Positions 13,990 through 14,330 of a DNA stretch of 14,330 nt are shown one piece after another. The number at the start of each line of letters is the position of its first letter. Within the stretch, counting starts at the first letter, position 1. The stretch is taken from the NCBI GenBank assembly GCA_002787255.1, contig PCWD01000050.1, positions 3,722-18,051 of the forward strand. Reading direction: 5' to 3'. The position numbers and the translations under genes were made by a program. The notes beneath the pieces were generated by a model that saw nothing but the letters and a program-made list of their open reading frames with translations, was not told the DNA's origin and did no database searches. Source of the stretch: Parcubacteria group bacterium CG11_big_fil_rev_8_21_14_0_20_39_14. GTDB lineage: Bacteria > Patescibacteriota > Minisyncoccia > Minisyncoccales > GCA-002787255.

Positions 13990-14098
13990 CTTCGCCCAGT
14001 AGAGCAACTTTTGACTTACTTCGCGAAAATGGGATTTTCTGAAAGAAAATCCTGTCGAAGTTGTCTTACCGGGCTTCGCCCAATTTAGAGTTTTTCTT
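13990..14098. repeat. Hairpin region downstream of the sortase gene
   Basis: GGATTTTC/GAAAATCC (14032-14039/14045-14052, loop TGAAA) is enclosed by CTTCG/CGAAG (14019-14023/14056-14060), and CAACTT/AAGTTG (14005-14010/14058-14063) offers an alternative outer pairing. A small GGGC-TTC-GCCC hairpin at 14071-14081 followed by a T-rich run (14091-14100) could end sortase transcription. No gene is supported in 13940-14232. Confidence 0.5.
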
Positions 14099-14109
14099 TT
14101 GTCAAGCTT

Positions 14110-14196
14110 TTTTATTAACGCGTTGCTCGGTCACCCCATTAGATAGCGAGCTTGCGAGCTCCATCTAACGGGGTTCCCTCGCTTGTGTTAATAAAA
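14110..14196. repeat. CCCCATTAGAT hairpin repeat with outer arms
   Basis: The arms ACCCCATTAGAT (14133-14144) and ATCTAACGGGGT (14163-14174) have one A-C mismatch and enclose GAGCT/AGCTC. The A in the left arm is the same variant as in the copy at 1360. A further pair TTTTATTAAC/GTTAATAAAA (about 14110-14119/14187-14196) brackets it, so an insertion into an older hairpin is possible. Confidence 0.75.
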
Positions 14197-14224
14197 TACT
14201 ACTGCTACGTAGCAGTAGTATTTT
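14193..14224 (-). terminator. Perfect 32-bp palindrome, likely tRNA terminator
   Basis: The arms 14193-14208 and 14209-14224 are fully complementary around CTACGTAG. On the minus strand it begins 9 bases after the tRNA 3' end, and its own last arm gives TATTTTATT, so it probably ends tRNA transcription. Confidence 0.65.
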
Positions 14225-14232
14225 CGTTTTAG

Positions 14233-14315
14233 TGCCCCCGAGAGGATTTGAACCCCTACGCTTTTTAGGCACGAGGTCCTAAACCTCGCGTGTATGCCAG
14301 TTTCACCACGGGGGC
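14233..14315 (-). tRNA. tRNA-Leu (anticodon UAG)
   Basis: The 83-base minus-strand sequence folds as a class II tRNA. The acceptor stem is GCCCCCG/CGGGGGC with discriminator A, the anticodon stem-loop is GCGAGG-TTTAGGA-CCTCGT with anticodon TAG, a long variable arm (TGCCTAAAAAGCG) marks leucine, and the T arm is AGGGGTTCAAATCCTCT. It would read CUN leucine codons. CCA is not encoded, so it must be added after transcription. Confidence 0.95.
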
Positions 14316-14330
14316 ATTAACCCCTCACCA

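Noticed and set aside
1..14330. Recoded UGA (Gly), as in Gracilibacteria/SR1
   Set aside because: TGA ends the exonuclease, protease and lipM-like genes at the expected positions, and coding frames are free of internal TGA.

Overview
The window is bacterial DNA of low to moderate GC (my estimate is about 40%), read with the standard bacterial code: TGA is a stop in several genes, so this is not the UGA=Gly code of some candidate phyla. Compact overlapping genes, a CAP-domain protein whose N-terminus looks like those common in Patescibacteria (CPR), a nearby sortase, several SD-less starts and many extragenic hairpin repeats suggest a Patescibacteria/Parcubacteria-type genome. This assignment is inference, of moderate confidence.

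Layout. 1-799: a predicted PolB-type 3'-5' exonuclease gene, preceded flush by one end of a repeat element. 841-888: a perfect 48-bp palindrome. 1086-2065: a trypsin-like serine protease gene broken by a repeat-rich insertion (about 1291-1545) that shifts the frame. 2045-2076: a terminator that works in both directions. 2092-10491, all on the minus strand: a full glycine cleavage set in the order lpd, gcvH, lipM-like octanoyl/lipoyl transferase, lipA, a membrane-anchored transglutaminase-like protein of unknown role, gcvT, and gcvP as one 929-residue chain. 10492-10740: the lpd promoter, an orphan plus-strand terminator and a structured leader for tatD. 10741-11586: tatD. 11679-12806: a CAP-domain membrane protein with a strong, apparently leaderless promoter. 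12807-13135: a nested hairpin and a MITE-like element with tandem CGCTGA repeats. 13136-13939: a sortase gene. 13940-14330: hairpins and a minus-strand tRNA-Leu(UAG).

How the genes work together. P-protein (gcvP) decarboxylates glycine and passes the aminomethyl group to the lipoyl arm of GcvH. GcvT transfers the one-carbon unit to tetrahydrofolate and releases ammonia. Lpd reoxidises the dihydrolipoyl arm to make NADH. LipM-like transferase plus LipA would build the lipoyl group on GcvH. The operon therefore encodes both the pathway and the maturation of its carrier protein, which is remarkable if the host is a streamlined CPR bacterium. I see no glycine riboswitch.

The main signal that genes do not explain is repeat DNA. 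One family has arms of the type CCCCRTTAGAT...ATCTAACGGGG and occurs four times; one copy supplies the gcvT stop codon, one abuts the -35 box of the CAP gene, one lies inside the broken protease gene, and one lies next to the tRNA. A second family has TTCAACNGTCTCA ends and 42-bp tandem units built on CGCTGA. It occurs at both ends of the window and abuts the start codons of the exonuclease and sortase genes.
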